Part shown: piece by piece, positions 43,505 through 53,389 of the stretch
How positions within the stretch are numbered: position 1 is the first letter of the stretch
Layout of the letters: each line of letters opens with the position of its first letter
Assembly (NCBI RefSeq): GCF_002286985.1
Contig: NZ_NSKC01000009.1
Location: 1-64,000, forward strand
From: Halorubrum salipaludis
GTDB taxonomy: Archaea > Halobacteriota > Halobacteria > Halobacteriales > Haloferacaceae
Reading direction: 5' to 3'
Length of the DNA stretch: 64,000 nt
Program-made: the position numbers and the translations under genes
Notes under the pieces: model-generated
The model's database searches: none
What the model was told of the DNA's origin: nothing
The model's input: the letters and a program-made list of their open reading frames with translations, nothing else

Positions 43505-45229
43505 ATGTCGACGACACGACGGCGGCAGCCGGGTCTCCGCGGGCGGTACGAGGACCTCCTGTGGGGAACGATGGACCGCCTCGGGATATCCGAATCGATA
43601 GAGCGCAAGGTCGTCACGGCCGTCGGGATCCAGTTCCTCGTCACCGTTGGGATCTTCCTGACACAGTTTCTGGTCTCTGGAACGCTCTCGTACGTGATCT
43701 CAGGCGCCCTGTTTCTCGGCGCCGTCGTCGCGATCTACAACACCCTTCTCATCGTGCGCCGGGACTTCGTGGCGCCCCTCAAACAGCTGGAGACCGGCGC
43801 CGACGCGATCGCCGCGGGCGAGGTCGACGCGGTCGGGTCGAAAGACGGCTCCGACACCGCACTGACCGGCAGCGACCAGCCCGACGAGATCGGGAGCCTC
43901 GTGAACTCCTTCGTCGCGGTCGAGCGCTACCTCGGGACCGTCTCCGCGCAGGCCGAGGCGCTCGCGGCCCAGGAGTTCGACGACCCCGCGCTCGACGAGG
44001 AGGTGCCGGGGGCGTTCGGCGACTCGCTCGACGAGATGGCCGGGAACCTCGAGGCGTACACGACCGAGCTCGAGTCGCTCGTCGACGCCTTCGGCGACGC
44101 GGCGGCGCGCGCGCGAGACGGCGACCTGACCGCGACGATCGACGGCGGGGAGCTGGCGACCGACGGGGACCGATATGCGGAGCTCGTCGGGAACTACAAC
44201 CGGCTCGTGACCACGCTCGGCGGGACCGTCGGCGAGGTCGGATCGTTCACGGAGGTGGTCGCGGACGCGAGCGACGACGTGCGCGCGAGCATGGACGAGG
44301 TCGACGACGCCAGCGAGGAGGTCGCGCGCTCGGTCCAGGAAATAAGCGACGGCGCCGCCGAACAGACCGAGGAGCTGGAGTCGGTCTCCGGAGAGATGAG
44401 CACCCTCTCGGCGACCGTCGAGGAGATCGCGGCGTCGGCCGACGACGCGGCCGCGACCGCCCGGAGCGCGGCGGAGCGGGGGAAGGCCGGCCGCGAGGAG
44501 GCGGCGGAGGCGATCGCGGAGCTGGAGGCGCTCGAGGCCGGCATCGCCGAGACGGCGACCGCGGTGGCTGACCTCGTCGACCGGGTCGGGGAGATCGACG
44601 AGATCGCCTCCGTGATCGACGGGATCGCCGAGGAGACGAACCTGCTCGCGCTGAACGCCTCGATCGAGGCGGCGCGGGCCGACGGCTCCGGCGACGGGTT
44701 CGCGGTCGTCGCCGACGAGGTGAAGGCGCTCGCCGAGGAGACCCGCGAGGAGGCCGCCGCGATCTCCGGGCGCATCGACGAGGTGCAGGCGGCGTCCGCG
44801 GAGACCGCCGCCGACGTGGACGAGATGGAGTCGCAGGTGTCGGACGGCGTCGACACGATCGAGTCGACCCTCCGCGAGTTCGAGGAGGTCGTCGAGGACG
44901 TGACGACCGTCGACGAGACCGTCCAAGAGATAAGCGACGCGACCGACGACCAGGCGAGGACGACCCAGGAGGTCGTCGACATGGTCGACGACATCGCCTC
45001 GGTCAGTCGACAGACCGCGACCGAGGCCGAGACCGCCGCGGCGGCGGCCGAGGAGCAGACCGCGACGGTCTCGGAGGTCACCCGGCGGGTCCACGCGCTC
45101 TCGGACCAGTCCGACGAGCTGCTCGCGACGCTGGACGAGTTCGAGGTTCCCGAGGGCGACGGCGGTCGTCCGTCCGCGTCCGGGACCGAGCACTTCGGAG
45201 CGTCGGCTGCGGGTGCGGACGACGACTGA
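43505..45229 (+). CDS. Methyl-accepting chemotaxis transducer (Htr type)
   Basis: A 574-residue transducer with two adjacent transmembrane helices (about 37-57 and 60-84) and no extracellular domain, so it senses a cytosolic cue or a membrane partner. HAMP-like segments run about 84-250. The long coiled-coil signalling domain contains the kinase-control hairpin [21 protein letters not shown] near residue 385, with Ala/Glu-rich methylation helices on both sides. The protein ends in a Ser/Gly-rich tail. It controls CheA and archaellum switching. No che gene is nearby. Confidence 0.9.
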   Translation: MSTTRRRQPGLRGRYEDLLWGTMDRLGISESIERKVVTAVGIQFLVTVGIFLTQFLVSGTLSYVISGALFLGAVVAIYNTLLIVRRDFVAPLKQLETGADAIAAGEVDAVGSKDGSDTALTGSDQPDEIGSLVNSFVAVERYLGTVSAQAEALAAQEFDDPALDEEVPGAFGDSLDEMAGNLEAYTTELESLVDAFGDAAARARDGDLTATIDGGELATDGDRYAELVGNYNRLVTTLGGTVGEVGSFTEVVADASDDVRASMDEVDDASEEVARSVQEISDGAAEQTEELESVSGEMSTLSATVEEIAASADDAAATARSAAERGKAGREEAAEAIAELEALEAGIAETATAVADLVDRVGEIDEIASVIDGIAEETNLLALNASIEAARADGSGDGFAVVADEVKALAEETREEAAAISGRIDEVQAASAETAADVDEMESQVSDGVDTIESTLREFEEVVEDVTTVDETVQEISDATDDQARTTQEVVDMVDDIASVSRQTATEAETAAAAAEEQTATVSEVTRRVHALSDQSDELLATLDEFEVPEGDGGRPSASGTEHFGASAAGADDD

Positions 45230-45276
45230 GAAGAGATCCGCGACCGCACCGCGTTGCTCCGCGGGACCCCGACGCG

Positions 45277-45516
45277 TTACTCCGCGGGGCCGCGACCGCC
45301 GAGCGAGGGGAGCGTCACGCCGATCTCTTGGAGGAGGGCGCCGACCGCGGCGTAGCCGAGCACGGCCACCGCGCCGACGAGCAGGACCTGTCCGACGACG
45401 ACGAGGAACGCCGACACCGGGTCGCCGGCCCCGAGGATCAGGTCGTTCAGGAACAGGTCCACGAACCGCCCGACGTCCCCGGCGAGCCGGGAGACGACGT
45501 CGATGAGCGCCATCAT
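45277..45516 (-). CDS. Small membrane protein (79 aa)
   Basis: One clear transmembrane helix (FLVVVGQVLLVGAVAVLGYAAVGALL) after an amphipathic start (ALIDVVSRLAGDVGRFVDLFLNDLIL). The start could be either of two consecutive ATGs. No family recognised. Confidence 0.5.
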   Translation of the reverse strand: MMALIDVVSRLAGDVGRFVDLFLNDLILGAGDPVSAFLVVVGQVLLVGAVAVLGYAAVGALLQEIGVTLPSLGGRGPAE

Positions 45517-45647
45517 GGCCGGGGGTTGGGTCGGGGGGTACTTGGGTGTTGAGTTCGCGGTCGTCCCTCCCCGGCGCTGCCGACGCCGACCGTCACCGGT
45601 ACTGACAACCGAACGGCTTACACCCGACCGACACGGACTTGTTCGTC

Positions 45648-47519
45648 ATGAACGCCCTGTCGGAGTTGTTCGCCGAGAACACGCTGCTGTGGGTCCTCAC
45701 CGGTGTCTTGGCGTACTCCGCGGTCGCGATCTGGCTTCGAGACCGCGGCGTCCTCCCGGAGTCCGTCCGCGTCTCCGGACCGGTACTGACTCTCAGAACC
45801 CTCCGCGGCCGGGTCTTCCTCAATCGGCTCGCCGCGCCGAAGCGGTTCTGGCGGATCGTCGCGAACCTCGGGCTCGGCGGCGCCCTGGTCGCGATGGTCG
45901 GATCCTTCGTCCTCATCCTCTCGTCGGCGCTCTCCGCGCTCCGCACCGCTCAGCCCTCCGCGATCCAGCAGCCGCAGAACTTCCTCATCATCCCCGGCGT
46001 GAACGACTTCCTCCCCCTCTCGGTCGCGCCCGAGATCGTCGCCGGGCTCGCGGTCGCGATGGTCGTCCACGAGGGCGCCCACGGCCTGCTGTGCCGCGTC
46101 GAGGACATCGACATCGAGTCGATGGGGCTCGTCTTCTTCGCGCTCCTCCCGGTCGGCGCCTTCGTCGAGCCGAACGAGGAGGCGACCCAGGAAGCGTCGC
46201 GCGGCGCCCGCGCCCGGATGTTCGCCGCGGGCGTCACCGCGAACACGGTCCTCACGGTCATCGTGTTCGCGCTCCTCTTCGGCCCCGTCGTCGGCGCGAT
46301 CGCGCCGGCCCCGGGCTACGCCGTGGGTGAGGTGACCCCCGAGTCGCCGGCCGCGGCGGCCGACATCACCTCCGGTGACCGGCTGGTCGCGGTCGACGGC
46401 ACGCCCGTCGACACCGCGGCCGAGTTCGAGGCCGCGCTCGCCGACGCCGGCGACACGGTGAGCGTCACGGCCGACGACGGCGACGGGGAGCGGACCGTCG
46501 AGGTCGAGCGCGAACTCCAGGTGATCGGCTCCGCCGGCGGGAACCCGCTCGGCGTGACGATCGAGTCGGAGCCGGTGGCGATCGCGTCCGTCAACGGCGA
46601 GCCCGTCGCGACCGAGCGGGGGTTCCTCGACGCGGTCGGGGACGCCGAGCGCGCGACCGTGACCGTCGACGCCGACGGCGCCGCCAACGCCACGGTCGAG
46701 TCCGAGACCGCCGAGATCCCCATCGGCGCGTACGCGCTCGGCGTTCAGGAGGACGGCCCGCTCCACGCGGCGGGCGCCCCCCTCGGCGAGCCCATGACGA
46801 TCGTCGCGATCGACGGCGAGCGCGTCCGGAACAACGACGAGCTCTCGGCGGTGCTCGGCGAGCGCGAACCGGGCGCGACCGCGGAGGTCGTCGCGTACGA
46901 CGCCGACGACGAGCGCGTCAGCTACGACGTGGCGCTCGACCCGCACCCGAACCGCGAGGGCGGGTTCGTCGGCGTGAGCGTCTTCCCCGGCTCCAGCGGG
47001 CTCGCGCTCGACGACTTCGGCGTCTCGGAGTACCCGGCCGGCGCGTACCTCGAACTACTCGGCGGCGACGGCGGCGAGGGGGCGACCGACGGGCTCGCGC
47101 TCGGCGGGCTCACCGACTCCCCGCTCGGGCTCGTGTTCGCCTCGCTCATCCTCCCGCTCGGCAGCCTGTTCGGGCTCCCGTTCAACTTCGCGGGGTTCAC
47201 CGGCGAGATGACCAACTTCTTCGTGGTCGAGGGCTCGCTCGCCGCGCTCGGCGGCGGGACGTTCCTGCTGGCGAACCTCCTCTTCTGGACCGGGTGGATC
47301 AACATCCAGCTCGCGCTGTTCAACTGCCTGCCGGCGTTCCCGCTCGACGGCGGCCGCATCCTCCGGATGGTCGCCGAGGCGGTGGTGAGCCGGGTCCCCG
47401 TCTCCGACCGCCACGCCGCGGTCCGGACGATCACGGTCTCCTCCGGGCTCGTCATGCTCGCCGGGCTGATCATGATGATCTTCGGCAATCGGATCCTCAT
47501 GGCGCTCGGACTGCTGTAG
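45648..47519 (+). CDS. Site-2 protease family intramembrane metalloprotease with PDZ-like domains
   Basis: A 623-residue S2P-type protease. The zinc motif HEGAH (HExxH) is in VAMVVHEGAHGLLCR, and the third ligand region is NCLPAFPLDGGRILRM near the C-terminus, within the usual transmembrane core. Two PDZ-like domains lie between (about 225-300 and 360-430: ESPAAAADITSGDRLVAVDGTPV; GEPMTIVAIDGERVRNNDELSAVL). It cleaves membrane-anchored substrates, often after a first cut by another protease. ATG at 45648 preferred to an upstream TTG. Confidence 0.9.
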   Translation: MNALSELFAENTLLWVLTGVLAYSAVAIWLRDRGVLPESVRVSGPVLTLRTLRGRVFLNRLAAPKRFWRIVANLGLGGALVAMVGSFVLILSSALSALRTAQPSAIQQPQNFLIIPGVNDFLPLSVAPEIVAGLAVAMVVHEGAHGLLCRVEDIDIESMGLVFFALLPVGAFVEPNEEATQEASRGARARMFAAGVTANTVLTVIVFALLFGPVVGAIAPAPGYAVGEVTPESPAAAADITSGDRLVAVDGTPVDTAAEFEAALADAGDTVSVTADDGDGERTVEVERELQVIGSAGGNPLGVTIESEPVAIASVNGEPVATERGFLDAVGDAERATVTVDADGAANATVESETAEIPIGAYALGVQEDGPLHAAGAPLGEPMTIVAIDGERVRNNDELSAVLGEREPGATAEVVAYDADDERVSYDVALDPHPNREGGFVGVSVFPGSSGLALDDFGVSEYPAGAYLELLGGDGGEGATDGLALGGLTDSPLGLVFASLILPLGSLFGLPFNFAGFTGEMTNFFVVEGSLAALGGGTFLLANLLFWTGWINIQLALFNCLPAFPLDGGRILRMVAEAVVSRVPVSDRHAAVRTITVSSGLVMLAGLIMMIFGNRILMALGLL

Positions 47520-47616
47520 TTCCGGGTCGGGACCGCGGGATGGGCGGTGCCCGAGAACCCGCCGCGACGTTCGCCGAATGGGAAACGGGTTTCTCCGCGG
47601 GGCGAAAGCATACCCC

Positions 47617-48912
47617 ATGAGCCACTCACGCACCGTCGAGATCGAGGGCCACATCATCGACAGCGGGACGATGCAGCGCTGTTTCGGCGCGGTGATGGAT
47701 CTGGGCGGCTCCTTCGACGTCGAGCAGTTCGACGTGGGGACCCACGAGGAGGCGGAGTCGTACTGCCGGATGGCGGTCTCGGCCGACGACCCGGACACCC
47801 TCCAGGCGATCCTCCACGAGCTCCACCAGAACGGCGCGGTGTTAGAGGACCCGAGCGACGTGGAACTCGTCGCGGCGCCCGCCGACAAGGTCGTGCCGCC
47901 CGACTTCTACTCCACCACGAACCACCCGACCGAGGTGCTGTACGACGGCGAGTGGATCGAGGTCGAGCGGATCGAGATGGACTGTGCGCTGATCGTCGAC
48001 CCCGACGGCGGCCCCGACGGGAGCCCCCGCGCGTACACGAAGGTGCTCAACGCGGTCGAGGAGGGCGACCTCGTCGCGACCGACCAGTCCGGAATTCGCG
48101 TGAAACCGCCCGAGCGCCCGCGCAGCGGCGGCGGCGCGTTCGGCTTCATGCAGGGCGGCGTCTCCTCCGAGCGCCCCTCCGAGTCGACGATCCGCGAGGT
48201 CGCCGAGGAGCTCCGGGAGGTGACGGAGTCCGGCGGGAACGTGATGGTTGTCGCCGGGCCGGCCGTGATCCACTCGGGGGCGGGCGACGCGCTCGCGGAG
48301 CTGGTCGAGGCGGGCTACGTCGACGCGCTCTCGGCGGGCAACGGCTTCGCCACCCACGACTTAGAGCGCTCGCTGTACGGCACCTCGCTCGGAATGGACG
48401 TGGAGACGCTCGAACACCCGCGGAAGGGCCACAAACACCACATCTGGACCATCTCGGAGATCATCCGCGCGGGCGGGATCGAGGCCGCCGTCGAGGACGG
48501 GATCGTCACGGAGGGCGTGATGTACCAGTGCGTGAAAAACGACGTGGACACCGTGCTCGCGGGGTCGATCCGCGACGACGGCCCCCTCCCGGACACGATC
48601 ACGGACGCGGTGGAGGCGCAGGACGCCATCCGCGAGCAGGCCCACGACGCCGACATCGTGCTGATGCTCGCCACCCTGCTCCACTCCGTCGCGGTCGGGA
48701 ACTGCCTCCCGTCGACGACAAAGACCGTCTGCGTCGACATCAACCCCGCAACCGTCACCCAGCTGCTCGATCGCGGCTCCGCGCAGGCGGTCGGGATGGT
48801 CACCGACATCGGGACGTTCGTCCCCACGCTCGCGGAGTTCGTGCTGGAGGGGGAGGACGGTGAGGTCGCCGTCGCCGCGGACGACGGCCACCACCATCCC
48901 GGCGGCGAATGA
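47617..48912 (+). CDS. Archaeal ornithine cyclodeaminase-like enzyme (TIGR00300 / LOR-SDH family)
   Basis: A 431-residue NAD-dependent protein of the LOR/SDH-domain family. N-terminal part: RTVEIEGHIIDSGTMQRCFGAVMDLGGSFDVEQFDVG, and a middle FYSTTNHPTEV. C-terminal part: VMVVAGPAVIHSGAGDALAELVEAGYVDALSAGNGFATHDLE, GHKHHIWTISEIIRAGGIE and CVDINPATVTQLLDRGSAQAVGMVTDIG. Members convert ornithine to proline plus ammonia. It overlaps the following acetyltransferase gene by four bases. Confidence 0.88.
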   Translation: MSHSRTVEIEGHIIDSGTMQRCFGAVMDLGGSFDVEQFDVGTHEEAESYCRMAVSADDPDTLQAILHELHQNGAVLEDPSDVELVAAPADKVVPPDFYSTTNHPTEVLYDGEWIEVERIEMDCALIVDPDGGPDGSPRAYTKVLNAVEEGDLVATDQSGIRVKPPERPRSGGGAFGFMQGGVSSERPSESTIREVAEELREVTESGGNVMVVAGPAVIHSGAGDALAELVEAGYVDALSAGNGFATHDLERSLYGTSLGMDVETLEHPRKGHKHHIWTISEIIRAGGIEAAVEDGIVTEGVMYQCVKNDVDTVLAGSIRDDGPLPDTITDAVEAQDAIREQAHDADIVLMLATLLHSVAVGNCLPSTTKTVCVDINPATVTQLLDRGSAQAVGMVTDIGTFVPTLAEFVLEGEDGEVAVAADDGHHHPGGE

Positions 48913-49445
48913 CCGCCGACCTCCGCCCCTACGACCCCGAGACCGACGCCGACGCGCTGTACGGCCTCAAGACTGCCTTCGAGCGGGGGCTCGGAGAATC
49001 GACCGGCGGGGAGGCGAAGGCCGCCGCCTACGAGGGGAAGCTCACCGAGGAGTACCGCGAGCGGTGGCTCGCGTGGGTCGACCGGTGCGTCGCCGACGAC
49101 GAGCGGTGCGTGACGGTCGCGGTCGACGGGGGCGGCAAGGGGAACGGTGGGGGCGACGCCGGTGACGCTGACCTCGTCGGCTACGTCTTCGTCCTCCCCG
49201 AGCGCCTCGCCATGGTCTGGGACGCGGCCGTCGTCAACGAGATCTACGTCGCGCCCGAGCACCGCGGAACTGGCGTCGCCGACGACCTGATGGACGCCGC
49301 CGTCGCGCTCGCCGGCGATCAGGACCTCCCGCTCGACCGGATCGTGCTCGACGTGGACCCGAAGAACGAGCGCGCGAAGGCCTTCTACGACCGCCACGGC
49401 TTCGAGCGGTGGGGCGAGATGGTGGCGCGGTCGCTGGACGGGTGA
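48909..49445 (+). CDS. GNAT family N-acetyltransferase
   Basis: A 178-residue acetyltransferase with VVNEIYVAPEHRGTGVADDLMDAAVALAGDQ (RGTG acetyl-CoA loop), LDVDPKNERAKAFYDRHGFERWG. A Gly/Asn-rich acidic loop near residue 78 is an insertion. It is translationally coupled to the ornithine cyclodeaminase-like gene (ATGA overlap), hinting at amino-acid or polyamine metabolism. Confidence 0.88.
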   Translation: MTADLRPYDPETDADALYGLKTAFERGLGESTGGEAKAAAYEGKLTEEYRERWLAWVDRCVADDERCVTVAVDGGGKGNGGGDAGDADLVGYVFVLPERLAMVWDAAVVNEIYVAPEHRGTGVADDLMDAAVALAGDQDLPLDRIVLDVDPKNERAKAFYDRHGFERWGEMVARSLDG

Positions 49446-49580
49446 ATCGCGGGCGGCCGTTCGATCCGTACGCGACTCCGCCGTAACGGTGCGCTCGGAG
49501 AGATTTCGCAGCAGGTCTGTCCTCGAAGGACGCTTCTGATCGATGGCGGGAGTACGTGAATCACTGCGGTGAGTCGGTTG

Positions 49581-50145
49581 TTTATAAGGGGAGGAGCGGT
49601 GTTGCTGTCGGTTGTTTATAAGTGATCGACGGCACACCGGTGAGGATCTGCAAAGCCCCAGTCGCTGTGGGCGGCGCACGCTCGCTGTCGTTCGAAAGGC
49701 GCAAAGCGCCTTTCGTGATGTCGTCAGAACGCTTTGCGTTCTGACTGCTAGCCAGAAATCGGTGATTTCTGGCGATGACGAGAGAGCTACGCTCTCTCGA
49801 ACCACGCGCTTCAGTCGGTCGCTAGCGCTCCCTCCTTCCAGTGCTTCCGTCGCCTGCGCCGCCCACAGCGACTGCCCCTTTGAACCCCACCCACAACCGC
49901 AGGCCGCGGCCTCACGCCTCCCCAGCCTCGTCGCTCGCTGCTCGCGGCTTCGCCGCTCGCCATCGAGGTGCTCGCGCTGCTCGCACCTCGCACCGCTCGC
50001 GACTCCCTCGCGCGTGCTGACTCGCGGCCTATCGGCCGCTCGCAGGCACGCGCCACCGCAACAGCCGTTTATAAGGAATCGTCGCTGCCGCTCACGGCTC
50101 GCTTAAATACTGCTTCGCTGCCGCCAATCCGCAAGACCCACTCCC
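49581..50145 (+). repeat. Structured intergenic repeat, copy E
   Basis: It fills almost all of the 778-base gap before the DUF6498-like gene. Two TTTATAAG boxes (49581-49588, 49615-49622) precede CAAAG 49651-49655. Helix 1 pairs 49660-49678 with 49855-49873 (19 perfect bp), with the CCCC/GCCC internal loop and CAAAG/CTTTG clamp. Inside it are four perfect hairpins: 49693-49715, 49723-49745, 49751-49773 and 49780-49798. The core is at 49912-49930. Helix 2 carries further hairpins. Helix 3 closes near 49999-50055. The 3' extension, TTTATAAG, TTAAATAC then CGCAAGACCCACTCCC, ends at 50145. Confidence 0.9.
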
Positions 50146-50223
50146 GCTGTCACTCGCCCGCAGGTTCCGTATTTGGCGTGACTGCGCGAAATCGGTGTTT
50201 TTTGAGCCTTTCAGCAGCTCCGC

Positions 50224-51681
50224 TCACTCCGGCTCCGCGTACGCCTGCCGCCACAGCAGCCGCGTCGGCCAGACGAGGAACGGCAACAGGAGGAGGAGCC
50301 GCAGGGCGTTCGCCGAGGAGCTCCACGGCCCGAACACCCACGCGACTCCGGCGGCGGCGACGGCGCCCCCGAGTCCGACCGCGACCGCCGCGATCCGGCG
50401 GTCCATGGGCGGCAGATCGGTCGATCGGACCGGGAGGTCGAACGCGGCGACGAGCCCCTCGCCGTCGGCGACCGGGCCGACGAACCGCTCCGTCTCGTCG
50501 TCGCCGACCCCGGCGGTCAGCGAGACGGTCCGCGCCTCGAACGCGCGGTCCGGGAACCGGGTGTGGACCACCCTCGCGTCGCGGAGTCGGTCGACCGCGG
50601 CCGCCCACTGCGGCTCGTCGAGCCACGCGTCGTACGCGACCAGCCGGTCCCCGTACCGCCGGTACTCGATCGGCGCGCGGGCGAGGGCGTAGCCCGCGGC
50701 GTTCGCGGCGAGCGCGCCGAGGTACAGCGCGAGGACGAGGACCCCTGACCCGAGGGCGACGGCTCCGTCGGCGCCATCGGGAACGAACACGCCGAGAACG
50801 ACGATCCACGCGATCAGGAAGCCGGTCGCGTAGATCGGTGCGACTCCGGTGAGCGTCTTCAGGACCGCGGTGGCGACGGCGGCCCGGCGGTGTGCCGGGA
50901 TCCGGGCGTCGGGCTCGGCGTCGGGAACTTCGATCGGTGCCGGCGGCTCCGCCGAGTCGGTCGGCCCGGCGAGCCAGCCGGTGATCCCGCCGCCCGAGTC
51001 CTCGTCGCCGTGAGTCGCCCGGAATCCGGACCACTCGACGAGCAGTTTGACGGCGACGAGCGCGGCGACGACGGCGACCCCGCCCCCGGCGGCGTCGAGC
51101 GCGGGGAGCGCGAACAGGGCGACCACGAGGAAGAACGCGCGCCTCGTCGGCGTCTCCACGGCCGCGTACGGCGAGGTCTCGGCGTATCGCCGGCGGCCGA
51201 CGTAGTCCCGGGCGATCTCGACGACCTGTCCCGCGACCAGCGCGAGCGCCGACGCGAGCACCGCCGGCCGACCGAGCAGCGCCGGCACGTCGAACGTCTG
51301 CGAGAACGCGACGCCCGCGACGAGCGCGACCCAGACGCCCGCGCCGAAGACCGACGCGACGAACGGGACGTTCCGCGGGTATATCGGGGGGAGCCACGAC
51401 GCCGGGCGGACCGCGCCGCGCTTCCGCGACAGCGGTCCCTCAGTCACGCTGATCACTCCCCCCTCGCGGTCTACGGGCGGCGGCCGAGCCGCGAACAGCG
51501 CCGTCGCGCCCGAGAGCGGGACCGACAGCACGACCTCGATCGCGTACACCGCGGCGAGCGTCGCGGGGTCCCAGCCCAGCCGGAACACGCCGACGAGCGG
51601 GACGAGGTTGGCGAGCAGGACGGGGAGGAACGCGGCGGTCCCGGAAGGCGTTCGAACGTCGCGGAGCGCGGCGGAGGGCAT
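50224..51681 (-). CDS. DUF6498-like membrane protein
   Basis: A 485-residue protein with about ten hydrophobic segments. N-terminal half: FLPVLLANLVPLVGVFRLGWDPATLAAVYAIEVVLSVPLSG, which fits DUF6498. A hydrophilic stretch at about 220-255 and a C-terminal part with a soluble beta region (VVHTRFPDRAFEARTVSLTAG) follow. I start at the ATG at 51681 (MPSAALRDVRTPSG); upstream codons in this frame are antisense to the USP gene. Function unknown. Confidence 0.7.
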   Translation of the reverse strand: MPSAALRDVRTPSGTAAFLPVLLANLVPLVGVFRLGWDPATLAAVYAIEVVLSVPLSGATALFAARPPPVDREGGVISVTEGPLSRKRGAVRPASWLPPIYPRNVPFVASVFGAGVWVALVAGVAFSQTFDVPALLGRPAVLASALALVAGQVVEIARDYVGRRRYAETSPYAAVETPTRRAFFLVVALFALPALDAAGGGVAVVAALVAVKLLVEWSGFRATHGDEDSGGGITGWLAGPTDSAEPPAPIEVPDAEPDARIPAHRRAAVATAVLKTLTGVAPIYATGFLIAWIVVLGVFVPDGADGAVALGSGVLVLALYLGALAANAAGYALARAPIEYRRYGDRLVAYDAWLDEPQWAAAVDRLRDARVVHTRFPDRAFEARTVSLTAGVGDDETERFVGPVADGEGLVAAFDLPVRSTDLPPMDRRIAAVAVGLGGAVAAAGVAWVFGPWSSSANALRLLLLLPFLVWPTRLLWRQAYAEPE

Positions 51682-51840
51682 CGGTCGACGGTTCCGGATA
51701 CGGTCGGCCGAGGTGATAACGCCGGTGGACGCGGATCGGATTGCGGGGCGACTCGGGGGTCGGTCGAGGACGCGGCCCGCGAACTCACGGCCCGGGAACG
51801 CCGGGCAGGAGTTATGTGGGTACCGGCGCCATCTCCGGGT

Positions 51841-52266
51841 ATGAGCTATCTCGTTGCGACCGACGGATCGACGGAGAGCGACGAAGCCGTCCGGTACGCG
51901 GCGCGACAGGCGGTGGCGTTCTACGAGACGCTCGAGATCGCCCACGTGTTGACGCCGGACTCGGAGCTTGTCGACGGGACGATCATCCTCCCGGGCGAGG
52001 AGGCGGCCGTCGAGGCGGGACAGGGGGTTCTGGAGGGCGCCCGCACGGTCGCCGAGGAGGCGGTCGGCGACGAGCCGATCGACGTGGAGACGCAGCTGCT
52101 CACTGGACGGCCCGCCGACGCGATCACGGAGTACGCGGCCGAGGGGGCCGTCGACGCCATCTACGTCGGCCACCGCGGGCTCTCGGAGGAGCGCGAGCGG
52201 GTCGTCGGCAGCGTCGCGAAGAGCGTCGTCGACAAGGCCGACGTGCCCGTGACGGTGATCCGGTAG
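51841..52266 (+). CDS. Universal stress protein (UspA family)
   Basis: A 141-residue single-domain USP with the ATP-binding signature G-x2-G-x9-G-S (VGHRGLSEERERVVGSVAKSVV) and the opening YLVATDGS. It is an ATP-binding, dimeric stress protein. The final codons and stop lie inside a 34-bp tandem duplication. Confidence 0.92.
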   Translation: MSYLVATDGSTESDEAVRYAARQAVAFYETLEIAHVLTPDSELVDGTIILPGEEAAVEAGQGVLEGARTVAEEAVGDEPIDVETQLLTGRPADAITEYAAEGAVDAIYVGHRGLSEERERVVGSVAKSVVDKADVPVTVIR

Positions 52267-52326
52267 CGGGATCGGTCTCGGCCCGGTCGCGCTCCGGTAG
52301 CGGGATCGGTCTCGGCCCGGTCGCGC
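52261..52326. repeat. 34-bp tandem duplication spanning the usp stop codon
   Basis: The unit that begins CGGTAGCGGGATCGGTCTCG occurs at 52261 and again at 52295. The first copy contains the TAG stop of the universal stress protein gene. Confidence 0.9.
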
Positions 52327-52423
52327 CGGCGACTCCGGGGCGGTCGCCCCAGCGCGTCCGAGACCACGGCAAGGACCACCAATATCGAGGGTTCAAAAGC
52401 GGTTGGGCGTGTAACAAGAGGTG

Positions 52424-53296
52424 ATGTCCGAAGACGCACTCGTCACGGCGGACTGGGTGGAAGAGAATCTCGAGCAGTTCGAGAGCGACGACCCGGCGTA
52501 CCGGCTCGTCGAGATCAACAACCCGACCGTGACCGACGAGTCGGAGTACACGCCCTACGAGGAGGGCCACATCCCCGGCGCGTTGAACTTCGAGTGGGAC
52601 GAGGTCTTCACCGACGAGACGGAGCGCGACATCGTCTCGAAGGAAGACTTCGCGAAGCGAAACGGCGAGGGCGGCATCCACGCGGACACGACCGTCGTCG
52701 TGTACGGCGGCGGCCGTGTTCCCAACTGGTTCGCGCTGTTCGGCTACTGGATCTACAAGTACTACGGTCACGACGACGTGCGCGTCATCGACGGCGGGAA
52801 GGGGTACTGGGTCGAGAACGACTACCCGCTCTCGACCGAGGAGCCCGACTTCCCGGCACAGGAGTACGAGGCCCGCGGTCCCTTCGAGAGCATCCGCGCC
52901 TACAAGGGCGACATCGACAACGCGATCGAGGACGGGATTCCGATGGTCGACGTGCGCTCTCCCGAGGAGTTCTCCGGCGAGGTCATCGCGCCCGAGGGGC
53001 TCAACGAGACCGCCCAGCGCGGCGGCCACATCCCCGGCGCGAGCAACGTCCCGATCGGGACCACGCTGAACGAGGACGGCACGTTCAAGAGCGCCGACGA
53101 GCTCCGCGAGCTGTACGCGGACGCCGGCGTCGACGGCGACGAGTCGACGATCACCTACTGCCGCGTCGGCGAGCGCTCGTCGATCGAGTGGTTCCTCCTG
53201 CACGAGCTGCTCGGCTACGAAGAGGTCAGCAACTACGACGGCTCGTGGACCGAGTGGGGGAACCTCGTCGGCGCGCCGATCGAGACGGGCGAGTAG
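52424..53296 (+). CDS. Sulfurtransferase with two rhodanese domains
   Basis: A 290-residue thiosulfate or 3-mercaptopyruvate sulfurtransferase. The inactive N-terminal rhodanese domain has PYEEGHIPGALNFEWDEVF and TTVVVYGGGRVPNWFAL. The active C-terminal domain has MVDVRSPEEFSG, RGGHIPGASNVPIG and the catalytic cysteine loop YCRVGERSS. Haloarchaea use such enzymes in sulfur relay and cyanide or thiosulfate handling. Translation begins at the ATG at 52424; a GTG three bases earlier is possible. Confidence 0.93.
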   Translation: MSEDALVTADWVEENLEQFESDDPAYRLVEINNPTVTDESEYTPYEEGHIPGALNFEWDEVFTDETERDIVSKEDFAKRNGEGGIHADTTVVVYGGGRVPNWFALFGYWIYKYYGHDDVRVIDGGKGYWVENDYPLSTEEPDFPAQEYEARGPFESIRAYKGDIDNAIEDGIPMVDVRSPEEFSGEVIAPEGLNETAQRGGHIPGASNVPIGTTLNEDGTFKSADELRELYADAGVDGDESTITYCRVGERSSIEWFLLHELLGYEEVSNYDGSWTEWGNLVGAPIETGE

Positions 53297-53389
53297 GCGG
53301 CCCGCTCGCGTCGGCGACCGTGACGCACCGTTGAGACACCGCTCCCCGATGCTTTTCGACGGCGACGGACGGAGCCGGTCGCGTTCCGG

